Assembly: GCA_029879245.1 (NCBI GenBank)
Contig: JAOUQQ010000004.1
Location: 1-61,736, forward strand
Direction of reading: 5' to 3'
Source: Chromatiales bacterium
GTDB lineage: Bacteria > Pseudomonadota > Gammaproteobacteria > Thiohalomonadales > Thiohalomonadaceae
Length of the DNA stretch: 61,736 bases
In this document: positions 50,299-59,828 of the stretch, in pieces
How positions within the stretch are numbered: the stretch's first letter is position 1
Layout of the letters: every line of letters starts with the position of its first letter
Program-made: the position numbers and the translations under genes
Notes under the pieces: model-generated
Seen by the model: the letters and a program-made list of their open reading frames with translations, nothing else
The model's database searches: none
Told to the model about the DNA's origin: nothing

Positions 50299-51408
50299 TC
50301 ACGCTCTCTTGGTGGTTCGGGTATAGCCACCAGCTGTGGCCTCCACGTAACCTTGCAGTTCCAGTATTAACAGCATGGAGGAAACCGCCTCCGCCGTCAA
50401 TCCACAGCGTTCTATCATCTGATCAACGCTGGTCGGTTCGTGGCCGACGGCCTGCAGCAGGATGAGGTACTCGCTCTCCAGTGTGTTATGAGGAGACTGA
50501 TGTGTGTTGGCGTCCTTATCACCCTCGACAAGTATGGAGTGAAGTTGTGGTGCGAGCTCCTCAAGGATGTCAGTGGTGCACTCAACCAGTTTTGCCCCCT
50601 GTCGGATCAGCTGATGGCAACCGCGGGCCAGCGGGTTGTGGATGGAGCCGGGGATGGCGAAGACCTCTCTTCCCTGATCTGCGGCAAGGCGGGCGGTGAT
50701 GAGAGAGCCGGAGCGTAGTGCGGCCTGAACTACCAGAGTCCCGAGGGAGAGACCGCTAATGATGCGGTTGCGCTTGGGAAAGTTACCCGCCTGGGGTGGG
50801 GTACCGGGTGGAAACTCAGAGAGCAGGATACCGCCACCCTCAATGATTGCGTGGGCCAGCTCGCGATTGCTCGACGGGTAGACCCGATCCAGTCCGGTAC
50901 CGGCAACGGCAATGGTTTGGCCGCCACCATCCAGTGCCCCCTGATGGCTGGCGGTATCGATACCCAGTGCCAGTCCACTGGTGATCACTATACCGGAGGC
51001 GGCCAGGGCGCGGGCAAAGTCGTGGGCTGTTTCACGACCACTGGCATCGGGGTTACGGGAACCGACCATCGCCAGTTGTGGAGAGGCAAGAAGTCCGGGG
51101 TCACCTCGCAGGAAGAGCAGGGGGGGGGCATCAAAGGTGTCACGCAGCAGTGATGGATAGTGCTCGTCTGCGAGGGTGAGAAGGTGACAGCCAGGCTGTC
51201 CCAGCCACTTAAGGTCGTTATCGACGGCTTGCCAGTTGGGGTTTTTTAGATATCCCCTCAGTTGTTCGCTGTCGCACAGAGAGGGGGAGTCGAACAGGTG
51301 TTGCGGGTTTTCAAACCGTTCTAGAATCTGGCGGAAGCGAACAGGCCCGACACCGGGGGCTCGCAGCAGGGCGAGCCAGTAGCGATTCTGTTGCGGTGCC
51401 TCGCTCAT
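50299..51408 (-). CDS. dprA: DNA-processing protein DprA
   Basis: A 369-residue protein that loads RecA onto incoming single-stranded DNA during natural transformation. The Rossmann-like core has AMVGSRNPD, ITSGLALGIDTASHQGAL, VAGTGLDRVYPSSN and SGLSLGTLVVQA. A C-terminal winged-helix region follows (about 300-365, with VDQMIERCGLTAEAVSSMLLILELQGYV). It lies two bases from smg and 34 bases from the upstream LysM gene on the same strand. Confidence 0.94.
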   Translation of the reverse strand: MSEAPQQNRYWLALLRAPGVGPVRFRQILERFENPQHLFDSPSLCDSEQLRGYLKNPNWQAVDNDLKWLGQPGCHLLTLADEHYPSLLRDTFDAPPLLFLRGDPGLLASPQLAMVGSRNPDASGRETAHDFARALAASGIVITSGLALGIDTASHQGALDGGGQTIAVAGTGLDRVYPSSNRELAHAIIEGGGILLSEFPPGTPPQAGNFPKRNRIISGLSLGTLVVQAALRSGSLITARLAADQGREVFAIPGSIHNPLARGCHQLIRQGAKLVECTTDILEELAPQLHSILVEGDKDANTHQSPHNTLESEYLILLQAVGHEPTSVDQMIERCGLTAEAVSSMLLILELQGYVEATAGGYTRTTKRA

Positions 51409-51442
51409 GTTTATGCCACCTCCCTGTGGCTGAACATTACTG

Positions 51443-52675
51443 CTAAGGGTTGGTAACCTCGTCCATTACACGCATGGTACGGGTGGACTCCATGATAAGC
51501 GCATAGCTGACCCGGTCAAAGACGCGGAAGACCATCGCCAGACCGGCGCGCTCTGTTGGCAGGGTAACCGATGCGTTGCCGGCAACCGTATCCTGAACAG
51601 TGTCCCCCTTTCTGTTAATCGCAAGCACATGCCCGGTACGAATGTCATCCTGACGACCAAGATTGATCACGACGACCTGAAACTGGCCGACCATACTCAC
51701 CCCACCAGGTGCGGCTATGATGCGTCCCTTCACCTGCTTCTCCGGGGCACGAGGGATAAAGTTGTGCGGGATGATTTCGTCCCCCTTGGGGATCAGGCGA
51801 TCACCACGCAGGATCTCACGGCTGCTCTGGATGATCTCCAGAGTAACCGGGTCGCCGGCACGGGTGAGTCTCCCCTCCCCGACGTAGATCGCCTCATAAC
51901 CGAGGATGTCACCCCGATCATCCGGATTGCGATAGACCTCACCGGAGCGGACGATGAGATAGTTGCTCTGCAGCTCGTTCTCCTTAAATCCACGTGCATA
52001 GACCTTGAAGCCATCACCAGAGAGCAGGCGATGATCATCGTTATCCATTACGTAGGGTGCCTTCTCCAGCTCATCTTCCCCAACTACGCGGGGGCGGCTG
52101 AGGAAGGGACCGATGGCATTGATAGAGATGGTGGGGATCGCATCTTCCAGGCCAACTTCGCGGATCCTGGGTGACAGTTTAACTGTAGGATAGGCACCGC
52201 CCGATTCAAACGCTTCAGGAGGTACTGCTGGGCCACTATCTGGAACTTTGTTGCCACCATCACTCTTCGGGGTGGGGCCAAAGGTCTGACCATCACGGGT
52301 GATCTGCATAACGGGGTGCCCATCGACGAAGACGATGCTCAGTATGTCACCCGGATAGATCAGGTGCGGGTTGGCGATATGGGGATTAAAATGCCACAGT
52401 CTGGGCCATTTCCAAGGGTCACGCAGATAGCGGCTGGAGATATCCCACAGGGTGTCCCCCTTGACGACGACATATTTCTCAGGATAAGTGGGTTTGAGCT
52501 GCACCGCTGGCGCTGCCACTGGAGCCGCAGGCTCCTCAATCACCACAGGCTCTTCCTCTATCCACTCCTCATCAGGGGGAGGGCTGGCGCAGCCGGCCAG
52601 TGCCAAAGAGAGCACCAAGGCCAGTTTTAGCGGGAGAAAACGGGTAGAATGAAGATGTGTGGTATCCATGGGCAT
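51443..52675 (-). CDS. LysM-domain lipoprotein
   Basis: A 410-residue lipoprotein (LALAGCASP) with a LysM peptidoglycan-binding domain at about residues 68-115 (YVVVKGDTLWDISSRYL). A longer unnamed region follows. The same LysM gene stands between dprA and def in Pseudomonas-like genomes. It is divergent from def with about 140 bases between them. The exact role is unknown; it probably acts at the cell envelope. Confidence 0.88.
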   Translation of the reverse strand: MPMDTTHLHSTRFLPLKLALVLSLALAGCASPPPDEEWIEEEPVVIEEPAAPVAAPAVQLKPTYPEKYVVVKGDTLWDISSRYLRDPWKWPRLWHFNPHIANPHLIYPGDILSIVFVDGHPVMQITRDGQTFGPTPKSDGGNKVPDSGPAVPPEAFESGGAYPTVKLSPRIREVGLEDAIPTISINAIGPFLSRPRVVGEDELEKAPYVMDNDDHRLLSGDGFKVYARGFKENELQSNYLIVRSGEVYRNPDDRGDILGYEAIYVGEGRLTRAGDPVTLEIIQSSREILRGDRLIPKGDEIIPHNFIPRAPEKQVKGRIIAAPGGVSMVGQFQVVVINLGRQDDIRTGHVLAINRKGDTVQDTVAGNASVTLPTERAGLAMVFRVFDRVSYALIMESTRTMRVMDEVTNP

Positions 52676-52817
52676 CCCTTATTCTATGCTTGTTGAGCCG
52701 AGTTTAGCCAATTTTTCTCCGACCTGGAAGTATGGCGGATGATAGTAAGAATTCAGTATGATCATTACTTTAGCAACAAAAGCTATGGTTTTACTATAAC
52801 TTTTTTACGGAATTAGC

Positions 52818-53321
52818 ATGTCACTCCTTACAATCCTGCACTTTCCCGATGAGCGCCTCCGTACTGTGGCGAGGCCGGTAGAGCGTGTCGATGATAGGCT
52901 GCGCCGCTTCATCGACGATATGTTTCATACCATGTACGAGGCCCCTGGCATTGGCCTGGCGGCAACTCAGGTCGATTTTCACCAGCGTGTGATCGTCATT
53001 GATGTCTCCGAGGAGAAAGATCAGCCACTGGTCTTCATTAACCCCGAAATTCTGCAGAGAGAGGGGGTAGAGGAGATGGATGAGGGGTGTCTCTCGGTGC
53101 CCGGGATCTATGAGAGGGTTGAGCGCGCTGACCGGGTGAAGGTTCGAGCACTGGATCGCAATGGCGATCCATTTGATCTGGAGGCGGAGGGTCTGCTTGC
53201 AGTCTGTATTCAGCATGAGATCGACCACCTGGATGGCAAACTGTTTGTTGACTACCTCTCCAGCCTGAAGCGTCATCGGATAAAGAAAAAGCTGGAAAAA
53301 CAGCTACGTCAGACAATGTAA
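52818..53321 (+). CDS. def: Peptide deformylase
   Basis: A 167-residue metalloenzyme that removes the formyl group from new proteins. The three motifs are intact: [18 protein letters not shown] (metal Cys) and QHEIDHLDG (two metal His). Length is normal. It begins the def-fmt-rsmB operon; fmt follows after 25 bases. Confidence 0.96.
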   Translation: MSLLTILHFPDERLRTVARPVERVDDRLRRFIDDMFHTMYEAPGIGLAATQVDFHQRVIVIDVSEEKDQPLVFINPEILQREGVEEMDEGCLSVPGIYERVERADRVKVRALDRNGDPFDLEAEGLLAVCIQHEIDHLDGKLFVDYLSSLKRHRIKKKLEKQLRQTM

Positions 53322-53346
53322 GCACTTGCAGACCTGAACTAATCCA

Positions 53347-54288
53347 ATGAGTAATGCCTTGAATATCGTCTATGCCGGTACCCCGGAGTTTGCCGCCACC
53401 GCCCTGGCGGCGCTCCTTGAGACTGAACACCACATTATTGCCGTCTATACCCAGCCAGACCGCCCCGCTGGGCGCGGCCGAAAGCTCAAGGCGAGCCCGG
53501 TCAAGGGGCTGGCTCTGCAGCACGGCATCGAGGTACGACAGCCCGAATCATTGAAGGGTGCTGAGGCCCAGCAGGCGCTGGCCGCCCTGCAGCCCGATGT
53601 GATGATCGTCGCCGCCTACGGCCTGCTGCTGCCCGCCGAGGTGTTGGCGATCCCACGCCTGGGTTGTCTTAATATCCACGCCTCACTGTTGCCACGCTGG
53701 CGCGGGGCGGCACCGATCCAGCGGGCGATCCTCGAGGGGGACAGAGAGACCGGGATCACCATCATGCAGATGGATGAGGGGCTCGATACCGGTGATATGC
53801 TTTACAAACTCGCCACACCTATCGAAGAGGGTGACACCGCACAGCGTCTGCAGGACCGGCTTGCCGGGCTGGGGGCGCGGGCCATCGTTGAGGCGCTGGC
53901 CGGGTTGCAGGCGGGCAGCCTCACCCCCGAGACGCAGGATGACGGGCTGAGCTGTTATGCGAAGAAGCTCTATAAGGATGAGGCGAAGATCGTGTGGGGC
54001 CAGCCGGCCAGCCGTATCGCCCGCCAGGTGGCCGCCTTTAATCCATGGCCGGTGGCGCAGACCCGGGCGGGGGAGATGGTGCTGCGGATCTGGGAGGCCG
54101 AGGTGCTCGAAGGGAATAGCGCCACAACCCCAGGCAGCGTGGTGAGTGAAACCAAAGCGGGTATCGATGTGGCGTGTGGTGAAGGGGTGCTCCGTATCTT
54201 GCGCCTGCAATTACCGGGGGGCAAACCGCTCAGTGCTGTGGAATTTCTCAACGGCAGAAGCCTGGCGGGAGCGACCCTTGGCGGTTAA
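53347..54288 (+). CDS. fmt: Methionyl-tRNA formyltransferase
   Basis: A 313-residue enzyme that formylates initiator Met-tRNA. Motifs are YAGTPEFAATAL at the start and the catalytic LNIHASLLPRWRGAAPIQRAI, together with TIMQMDEGLDTGDML. The C-terminal OB-like domain is present to the end (LNGRSLAGATLGG). Its end overlaps the rsmB start by 11 bases. Confidence 0.96.
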   Translation: MSNALNIVYAGTPEFAATALAALLETEHHIIAVYTQPDRPAGRGRKLKASPVKGLALQHGIEVRQPESLKGAEAQQALAALQPDVMIVAAYGLLLPAEVLAIPRLGCLNIHASLLPRWRGAAPIQRAILEGDRETGITIMQMDEGLDTGDMLYKLATPIEEGDTAQRLQDRLAGLGARAIVEALAGLQAGSLTPETQDDGLSCYAKKLYKDEAKIVWGQPASRIARQVAAFNPWPVAQTRAGEMVLRIWEAEVLEGNSATTPGSVVSETKAGIDVACGEGVLRILRLQLPGGKPLSAVEFLNGRSLAGATLGG

Positions 54289-55594
54289 GTCAAACCCCAC
54301 TGTCCGCCTGGCAGCCGTCTCGGTAATTAACCGGGTTGCTACCGAGGGGCAGTCGCTTTCATCTCTTCTGCCCCATGCGTTCAAATCGCTCCCGCCAGAG
54401 CGTCGAGCACTGGCGCAGGAGCTTACCTACGGCACCCTGCGCTGGTGGTATCGCCTTGATGCCCTGCTTGCACGGCTGATTGATAAGCCAGTTCGAGGCA
54501 AGGATAGCGATATTCATTGCCTATTGTTGCTGGGGCTATACCAGTTGGAGTACATGACGATCCCGCCCCATGCGGCGGTGTCGGAGACGGTGGAGGTTAC
54601 CGCCAGGCTGAATAAAAAGTGGGCCAGGGGACTGGTCAATGCGGTGCTGCGCCGCTATCAGCGCGAGCGTGAAGAGCTGTCACGAAAGCTCAGTGGCGAT
54701 CTGGAGGCCCGCTATGCCCATCCCGACTGGCTGATCGATGCCCTCAAGCAGGGGTGGCCGGAGCAGTGGCAGGGGATACTGGAGGCCAACAACCAGCGTC
54801 CGCCTATGACACTGCGCTGTGCCCGTAACCGGCTGAACCGTGAGCTCTACCTGCAGGAGCTGGAACAGTCGGGGATCGAGGCATTCGCCACCCCCCACTC
54901 GGTTGATGCCATCACGTTGCAACACCCTCAGGATGTGGAGGGGTTGCCAGGCTTTATGCAGGGAAGGGTGTCTGTGCAGGATGGCGCCGCACAGCTTGCA
55001 GCGACCCTGCTGGCCCCCCAGCCGGGAATGCGGATCCTGGACGCCTGTGCCGCACCCGGGGGGAAGACGGGGCACATCCTGGAACTCTGTCGCGATATTG
55101 AGGTGGTGGCACTCGATGTGGATGAGAGGCGATTGCAGCGCGTTGCCGATAATCTCGCACGGCTTGAGTTGAAGGCGGAACTGCTGTGTGGGGATGCCGC
55201 AAAACCTGATAGCTGGTGGGACAGGAAGCCCTTTGATCGCATTCTGCTCGACGCCCCCTGTTCGGCTACCGGGGTGATACGGCGTCACCCGGATATTAAA
55301 CTGTTGCGCCAGGCTACAGATATCGACTCTCTGGTCACACTTCAGGCAACTATTCTCAATGCGTTATGGCCCCTGCTCAAGCCAGGGGGTATGCTTGTCT
55401 ATTCGACCTGCTCGATACTGCCGCAGGAGAATAATAGACAGATTCAGCACTTTCTTGCTGTGGTGGGTGATGCGCGTGAAAGGGGGCTGGACGTTCAATG
55501 GGGAACCACAGTGGCCGCAGGAAGACAGATCCTGCCGGGTCAGGATGGGATGGATGGCTTCTACTACGCCTGTATTGAAAAGCTTGGGTCATAA
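54278..55594 (+). CDS. rsmB: 16S rRNA (cytosine-967-C5)-methyltransferase RsmB
   Basis: A 438-residue methyltransferase. The N-terminal NusB-like domain (about 1-140, with LPPERRALAQELTYGTLRW) is followed by the catalytic domain with the SAM site LDACAAPGGKTGHIL, the Cys of LDAPCSATGVIRRHPDI and the Cys of YSTCSI. I chose the TTG at 54278, with GGGAG seven bases upstream, because the family begins near AVKSNPTVRLAAVSVI; the reading frame is open further upstream but that stretch overlaps fmt and is not conserved-looking. It overlaps fmt by 11 bases. Confidence 0.94.
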   Translation: MAVKSNPTVRLAAVSVINRVATEGQSLSSLLPHAFKSLPPERRALAQELTYGTLRWWYRLDALLARLIDKPVRGKDSDIHCLLLLGLYQLEYMTIPPHAAVSETVEVTARLNKKWARGLVNAVLRRYQREREELSRKLSGDLEARYAHPDWLIDALKQGWPEQWQGILEANNQRPPMTLRCARNRLNRELYLQELEQSGIEAFATPHSVDAITLQHPQDVEGLPGFMQGRVSVQDGAAQLAATLLAPQPGMRILDACAAPGGKTGHILELCRDIEVVALDVDERRLQRVADNLARLELKAELLCGDAAKPDSWWDRKPFDRILLDAPCSATGVIRRHPDIKLLRQATDIDSLVTLQATILNALWPLLKPGGMLVYSTCSILPQENNRQIQHFLAVVGDARERGLDVQWGTTVAAGRQILPGQDGMDGFYYACIEKLGS

Positions 55595-55595
55595 T

Positions 55596-56147
55596 ATGCT
55601 TCGTCCGCTGGGCTGGTTGGGGCTAGTGATGCTCTGGCTGGCGCCGGGTGTGCAGGCGAGTGACTTCTTCATTACCGGCCTGCACACCGAGGTGAAGGAG
55701 GGGGTCTATCTGCTCGATGCCGATATCGACTACCGCTTTACCGATGATGCCCTGCAGGCACTGAGTAACGGGGTACCGCTGACGGTACAGGTTAATATTG
55801 AGATCGAGCGCGTGCGTAACTGGTGGTTTGATGCCCATGTCGCCACCCTGGAGCAGCGCTACAGTTTGCAGTATCACGCCCTCTCCCACCAGTATCTGCT
55901 ACGTAACCTCAACAGTAGTGCCTTCTACAGTTTTCCTAACTACCGGGCAGCAGTGCAGGCAATGGGAAGGTTGCGCGAATTTCCGCTGGTCGATGCTCAG
56001 CTGATCGTGCCAGACGAGTCGTACCGATTATTGATGAAGGCCGAGCTCGATATCGAAGCGCTCCCCTCTCCGCTACGACCGGTGGCCTACATCACCCCCG
56101 CCTGGCGTCTGAAAAGTGACTGGTACTCATGGTCATTGACACACTAA
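55596..56147 (+). CDS. DUF4390 family secreted protein
   Basis: A 183-residue protein with a signal peptide (ends near VQA-SD). It contains the DUF4390 plan (LDADIDYRFTDDALQALSNGVPLTVQVNIEIER, WRLKSDWYSWSL). Such genes lie between rsmB and an NtrY-like kinase in several gammaproteobacteria. The function is unknown. It begins one base after rsmB and overlaps the next gene by 19 bases, so it belongs to the same transcript. Confidence 0.87.
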   Translation: MLRPLGWLGLVMLWLAPGVQASDFFITGLHTEVKEGVYLLDADIDYRFTDDALQALSNGVPLTVQVNIEIERVRNWWFDAHVATLEQRYSLQYHALSHQYLLRNLNSSAFYSFPNYRAAVQAMGRLREFPLVDAQLIVPDESYRLLMKAELDIEALPSPLRPVAYITPAWRLKSDWYSWSLTH

Positions 56148-58360
56148 AGCGCCTCACCTCCGGTCCCAAGCCGGTTGTCCTGCTGTTTGTGCTCCTGTTT
56201 ACGGCACTCTACCTGATGGGAGCTGCGACACAGAACTCGGAGTTGTTCGGTCGTCTCTATTCGCTACTGCTGGGAGTCAATATCCTGGCACTGCTACTGT
56301 TGCTTACATTGATCGGACGCAATTTGATCACCCTTATCGGTCAGTACCGTGAGAACGCCGCAGGTTCTCGTCTTACCGCACGCATGGTAGTGGTCTTCGT
56401 GATCCTGGCGGTGACCCCAATCTCCGTCCTCTACTACTTCTCACTGCAGTTTATCCATCGCGGTATCGATAGCTGGTTTGACCTACGGGCGGAACAGGCG
56501 TTGGAGGATGCCCTGGAGCTGGGGCGCAGTGCCCTTGATAGTCGTCTGCGTGAGCTGCTGCGTGACAGCCGTGAGGTTGGCCGAGAGTTGGCGGGTAAAC
56601 CTGACAGCACCCTTGTTCTGAGCTTGAACACCATCCGCGAGACGATGGATGCTACCGAGATGACGCTGTTGACGGTCAACGGTCGGGTCTTGAGTAGCAG
56701 TAGCCTCGACCCGGCGACGGTGCTGCCCACCTTACCCAGTCTGGCGATCCTGCAGCAGATGCGGCACGGCCTGGAGTATGCCGCACTGGAGCCGTTACAT
56801 GATCGCGGCCTGCACTACCGTATCGTCCTCTCCATCGCCAACCCGGATCCTCTGGGAGAGCCTCGTCTACTACACGCCATCTACCCCATCCCTGAGCGCA
56901 TTGATACCCTCGCGGCGAGTGTGCAGAGCGCCTTTACCAAGTATCGGGAGTTGAGCTTCCTGCGTCAGCCACTCAAGTACAGCTTTACCCTGACCCTGTC
57001 GTTAGTGCTGTTGCTCAGCCTGCTCACGGCGGTGTGGGCCGCCTTCTTCTCGGCTCGTCGGCTGGTCGCCCCAATCCGCGACCTTGCCGAAGGTACCCGT
57101 GCGGTGGCGGAGGGGGATTACGACATGCGCCTGCCGCTGCCGGGCAAGGATGAGCTGGGGTTTCTGGTGCGGTCCTTCAATGATATGACGCGCAAGCTTT
57201 CACGCGCACGGGATTCGGCACAGAAGAGTCAGGCTCAGGCGGAGGAGCAGCGCGCCTATCTGGAGGCGGTGCTGGCTTGCCTCTCATCTGGGGTGTTTAC
57301 GCTCAATCAGCATGGTGAGCTGCGAACCGCCAATAGCGCGGCAGCGGCGATTCTCGGTATCGAATTGAGTGAGATTAGTGGGCTCACGCTGGAGGAGGCG
57401 GCACTGAAGTACCCACAGATTGAACCGCTGCTTGAGACGATTGCCAGCCATCTGGGGCCTGAGCACGGTAGCTGGCAGGCCGAGGTGACCCTGTTTGGCG
57501 AGGGTGGTCGTCGGGTTCTGATCTCTCGTGGATCGCCCTTACAAAGGGGGGGGGAGCTTGCCGAGGAACATGTTATCGTCTTCGATGATGTGACGGCCCT
57601 GATTCAGGCGCAGCGTGATGCGGCGTGGGGTGAGGTGGCACGGCGTCTTGCCCATGAGATCAAAAACCCCCTTACCCCGATTCAGCTCAGTGCCGAACGG
57701 TTGCGCCACAAATATCTTAAACAGATGTCGGGTGAGGATGCGGAGCTGCTGGATCGCTCAACCCATACCATCGTACAGCAGGTGGAGAGTATGCAGGAGA
57801 TGGTAAAGGCCTTTTCTGACTACGCCCGACCACCTAAATTGCAGTTAATACCGGTCTCGCTCGGCAGGTTGGTGCAGGAGGTGATGGACCTCTATCAGGG
57901 TGACCCTCGTCTGCACCTCTCGCTGGAGAGTCGTGGCGAGATGCCCACCATTGAGGCGGACGTGGGGCGGATTCGTCAGCTGTTGCACAATCTGGTAAAG
58001 AACGCCATTGAGGCACGAACGGATGGTAACCCGATCTCTCTGCGCCTGCTGGTACACTGTGCCGAGAAGGGGAGCTGTCGCTTTGTAGAGCTAAGGTTCG
58101 AGGATAGTGGACCCGGCTTCGATGAGGAGATGCTGGATCAGCTGTTTGAACCCTATGTGACATCGAAACCGAGGGGCACAGGATTGGGGCTGGCGGTGGT
58201 GAAAAAGATCGTCGAAGAGCATGGCGGTATGATCATGGCAGAGAATCATCCCGAGGGTGGGGCGGTGATCACCGTCCGGTTGCCGGTGAGTGTGACACAG
58301 CGGCGCGATATTGGTGGTGAGGGGCCCCTCACCCTGACCGTGCTCAACTCCGAAAAATAA
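56129..58360 (+). CDS. NtrY-like sensor histidine kinase
   Basis: A 743-residue membrane kinase. Helices lie at about residues 16-34, 44-66, 82-105 and 285-310. HAMP (about 310-365), PAS (about 385-490), HisKA with phospho-acceptor His509 (HEIKNPLTPIQLS) and the ATPase domain (NLVKNAIEA, DSGPGFDEEM, GTGLGLAVVKKI) follow. The layout is that of NtrY, the partner of NtrX regulators in nitrogen or redox control. It is in the same unit as the response regulator 19 bases downstream. The ligand is unknown. Confidence 0.92.
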   Translation: MVIDTLKRLTSGPKPVVLLFVLLFTALYLMGAATQNSELFGRLYSLLLGVNILALLLLLTLIGRNLITLIGQYRENAAGSRLTARMVVVFVILAVTPISVLYYFSLQFIHRGIDSWFDLRAEQALEDALELGRSALDSRLRELLRDSREVGRELAGKPDSTLVLSLNTIRETMDATEMTLLTVNGRVLSSSSLDPATVLPTLPSLAILQQMRHGLEYAALEPLHDRGLHYRIVLSIANPDPLGEPRLLHAIYPIPERIDTLAASVQSAFTKYRELSFLRQPLKYSFTLTLSLVLLLSLLTAVWAAFFSARRLVAPIRDLAEGTRAVAEGDYDMRLPLPGKDELGFLVRSFNDMTRKLSRARDSAQKSQAQAEEQRAYLEAVLACLSSGVFTLNQHGELRTANSAAAAILGIELSEISGLTLEEAALKYPQIEPLLETIASHLGPEHGSWQAEVTLFGEGGRRVLISRGSPLQRGGELAEEHVIVFDDVTALIQAQRDAAWGEVARRLAHEIKNPLTPIQLSAERLRHKYLKQMSGEDAELLDRSTHTIVQQVESMQEMVKAFSDYARPPKLQLIPVSLGRLVQEVMDLYQGDPRLHLSLESRGEMPTIEADVGRIRQLLHNLVKNAIEARTDGNPISLRLLVHCAEKGSCRFVELRFEDSGPGFDEEMLDQLFEPYVTSKPRGTGLGLAVVKKIVEEHGGMIMAENHPEGGAVITVRLPVSVTQRRDIGGEGPLTLTVLNSEK

Positions 58361-58379
58361 GAGGGTAACTGGAACCGAG

Positions 58380-59744
58380 ATGAGTACACCGCAACAGATT
58401 CTGGTGGTGGATGATGAGCCCGATATTCGCACCCTGCTCAAGGAGATCCTTGAGGATGAGGGCTACCACGTCACTACGGCAGAGAATGCCGCCGAGGCGA
58501 GACAGGCAAAACTGAATCGTCCGGCACTGGTGCTACTCGATATCTGGATGCCAGATATCGACGGGGTTACCCTGCTCAAGGAGTGGACCGAGACAGAGCC
58601 GCTCGATATTCCGGTGATCATCATGTCGGGTCACGCCACGGTGGAGACCGCGGTGGAGGCAACACGTCTGGGCGCCTACGATTTCATCGAAAAACCTCTC
58701 TCTCTGGCCAAGCTGCTGCTGACCATCGAACATGCGCTGGAGAGCTACAATTTGCAGCGGGAGAACGCGGGACTGCGGCGTGAGGTACAGGCTGTCGATG
58801 AACCGGTGGGCCGCAGCAAACGGCTGGTGCAGTTGCGCGAGCAGACGATTCAACTGGCACAGCACGACACCCCAGTGTTGATCAGCGGCGAGGGGGGGAG
58901 TGGCAAGTCGCTATTTGCCCGCTATCTGCATAGTAATAGCACGCGAAGTGATACCCCCCTCTATCGTGTCGATATCACAGCGATGAACCTCAATGAGGGG
59001 CAACGCCATCTTTTCGGTTATGAAGAGGGTGGTGAGACAGGTTTGGGCGTACTTGAGCAGGCCAGTGGGGCAACCCTCTATATTGATGACGTGGGTGAGC
59101 TGGCTGCTGATGGGCAGGGGCGACTGCTGGAGCTATTACAGAGTGGTAGCTTTACACGCATGGGCGGTTCCACTCCGGTGGGTGTCGATGTACGGATTGT
59201 TGCCGCCAGTCGCCACCCGTTGGAGCAGCTCATTGCGCAGGGGCGGTTTCGTAGTGAGCTCTACTATCAGCTTAATGTGGTATCACTCTATGTACCGGCA
59301 TTGCGAGAGCACAGTGAGGATGTACTCGATCTGATCGCCTTCTACGGTGACTACTTTGTGGAGCGAGAGAAACTCCCCTATCGCAGCTTCACCACCGCCG
59401 CGCAGAATCGGCTGCGTCAGTACGCCTGGCCCGGCAATGTGCGTGAGTTGAAAAACCTGATCCAGCGACTGTTGATCACCGGGCGTGAACGCCAGGTGGA
59501 TCTTGATGAGGTGGAGGAGGCGTTGGGGCAGCAACACAGGGCCCCACTGAGTGATGCCTCCAGCCTTGCCTACGAGCTGCCGATCCGTGAGGCGCGTGAG
59601 CAGTTTGAGCGTAACTATTTCGAGTCGCTGATGCGCCGCTATGAGGGGAGCGTGATCAAGGTGGCGCAACACGCCGGTGTAGAGCGTACCCACCTCTATC
59701 GTAAACTGCGTGCTCTGGGGATCGACCCAAAGGTGAGTCAGTGA
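58380..59744 (+). CDS. NtrX-like response regulator with AAA+ domain and altered GAFTGA loop
   Basis: A 454-residue regulator: receiver domain (about 5-120, phospho-acceptor Asp54 in LLDIWMPD), sigma-54-type AAA+ domain (about 135-370) and a C-terminal Fis-type helix-turn-helix (about 410-450, with VIKVAQHAGVERTHLYRKL). The Walker A motif GEGGSGKS and Walker B LYIDDVGEL are present, and the arginine finger region FRSELYYQLNVVSL is recognisable. The GAFTGA loop that touches sigma-54 is replaced by GGETGL (Gly217-Leu222). It may therefore activate sigma-70 promoters or act as a repressor, as reported for regulators lacking this loop. That is inference. Confidence 0.9.
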   Translation: MSTPQQILVVDDEPDIRTLLKEILEDEGYHVTTAENAAEARQAKLNRPALVLLDIWMPDIDGVTLLKEWTETEPLDIPVIIMSGHATVETAVEATRLGAYDFIEKPLSLAKLLLTIEHALESYNLQRENAGLRREVQAVDEPVGRSKRLVQLREQTIQLAQHDTPVLISGEGGSGKSLFARYLHSNSTRSDTPLYRVDITAMNLNEGQRHLFGYEEGGETGLGVLEQASGATLYIDDVGELAADGQGRLLELLQSGSFTRMGGSTPVGVDVRIVAASRHPLEQLIAQGRFRSELYYQLNVVSLYVPALREHSEDVLDLIAFYGDYFVEREKLPYRSFTTAAQNRLRQYAWPGNVRELKNLIQRLLITGRERQVDLDEVEEALGQQHRAPLSDASSLAYELPIREAREQFERNYFESLMRRYEGSVIKVAQHAGVERTHLYRKLRALGIDPKVSQ

Positions 59745-59828
59745 ACTGTTATGGATGCGCTGCACAGAAGGTCGCGTTAGAATGCGGCGCAATAACCACG
59801 GCAATACGGTAACAGGCAAACAGGCCCG

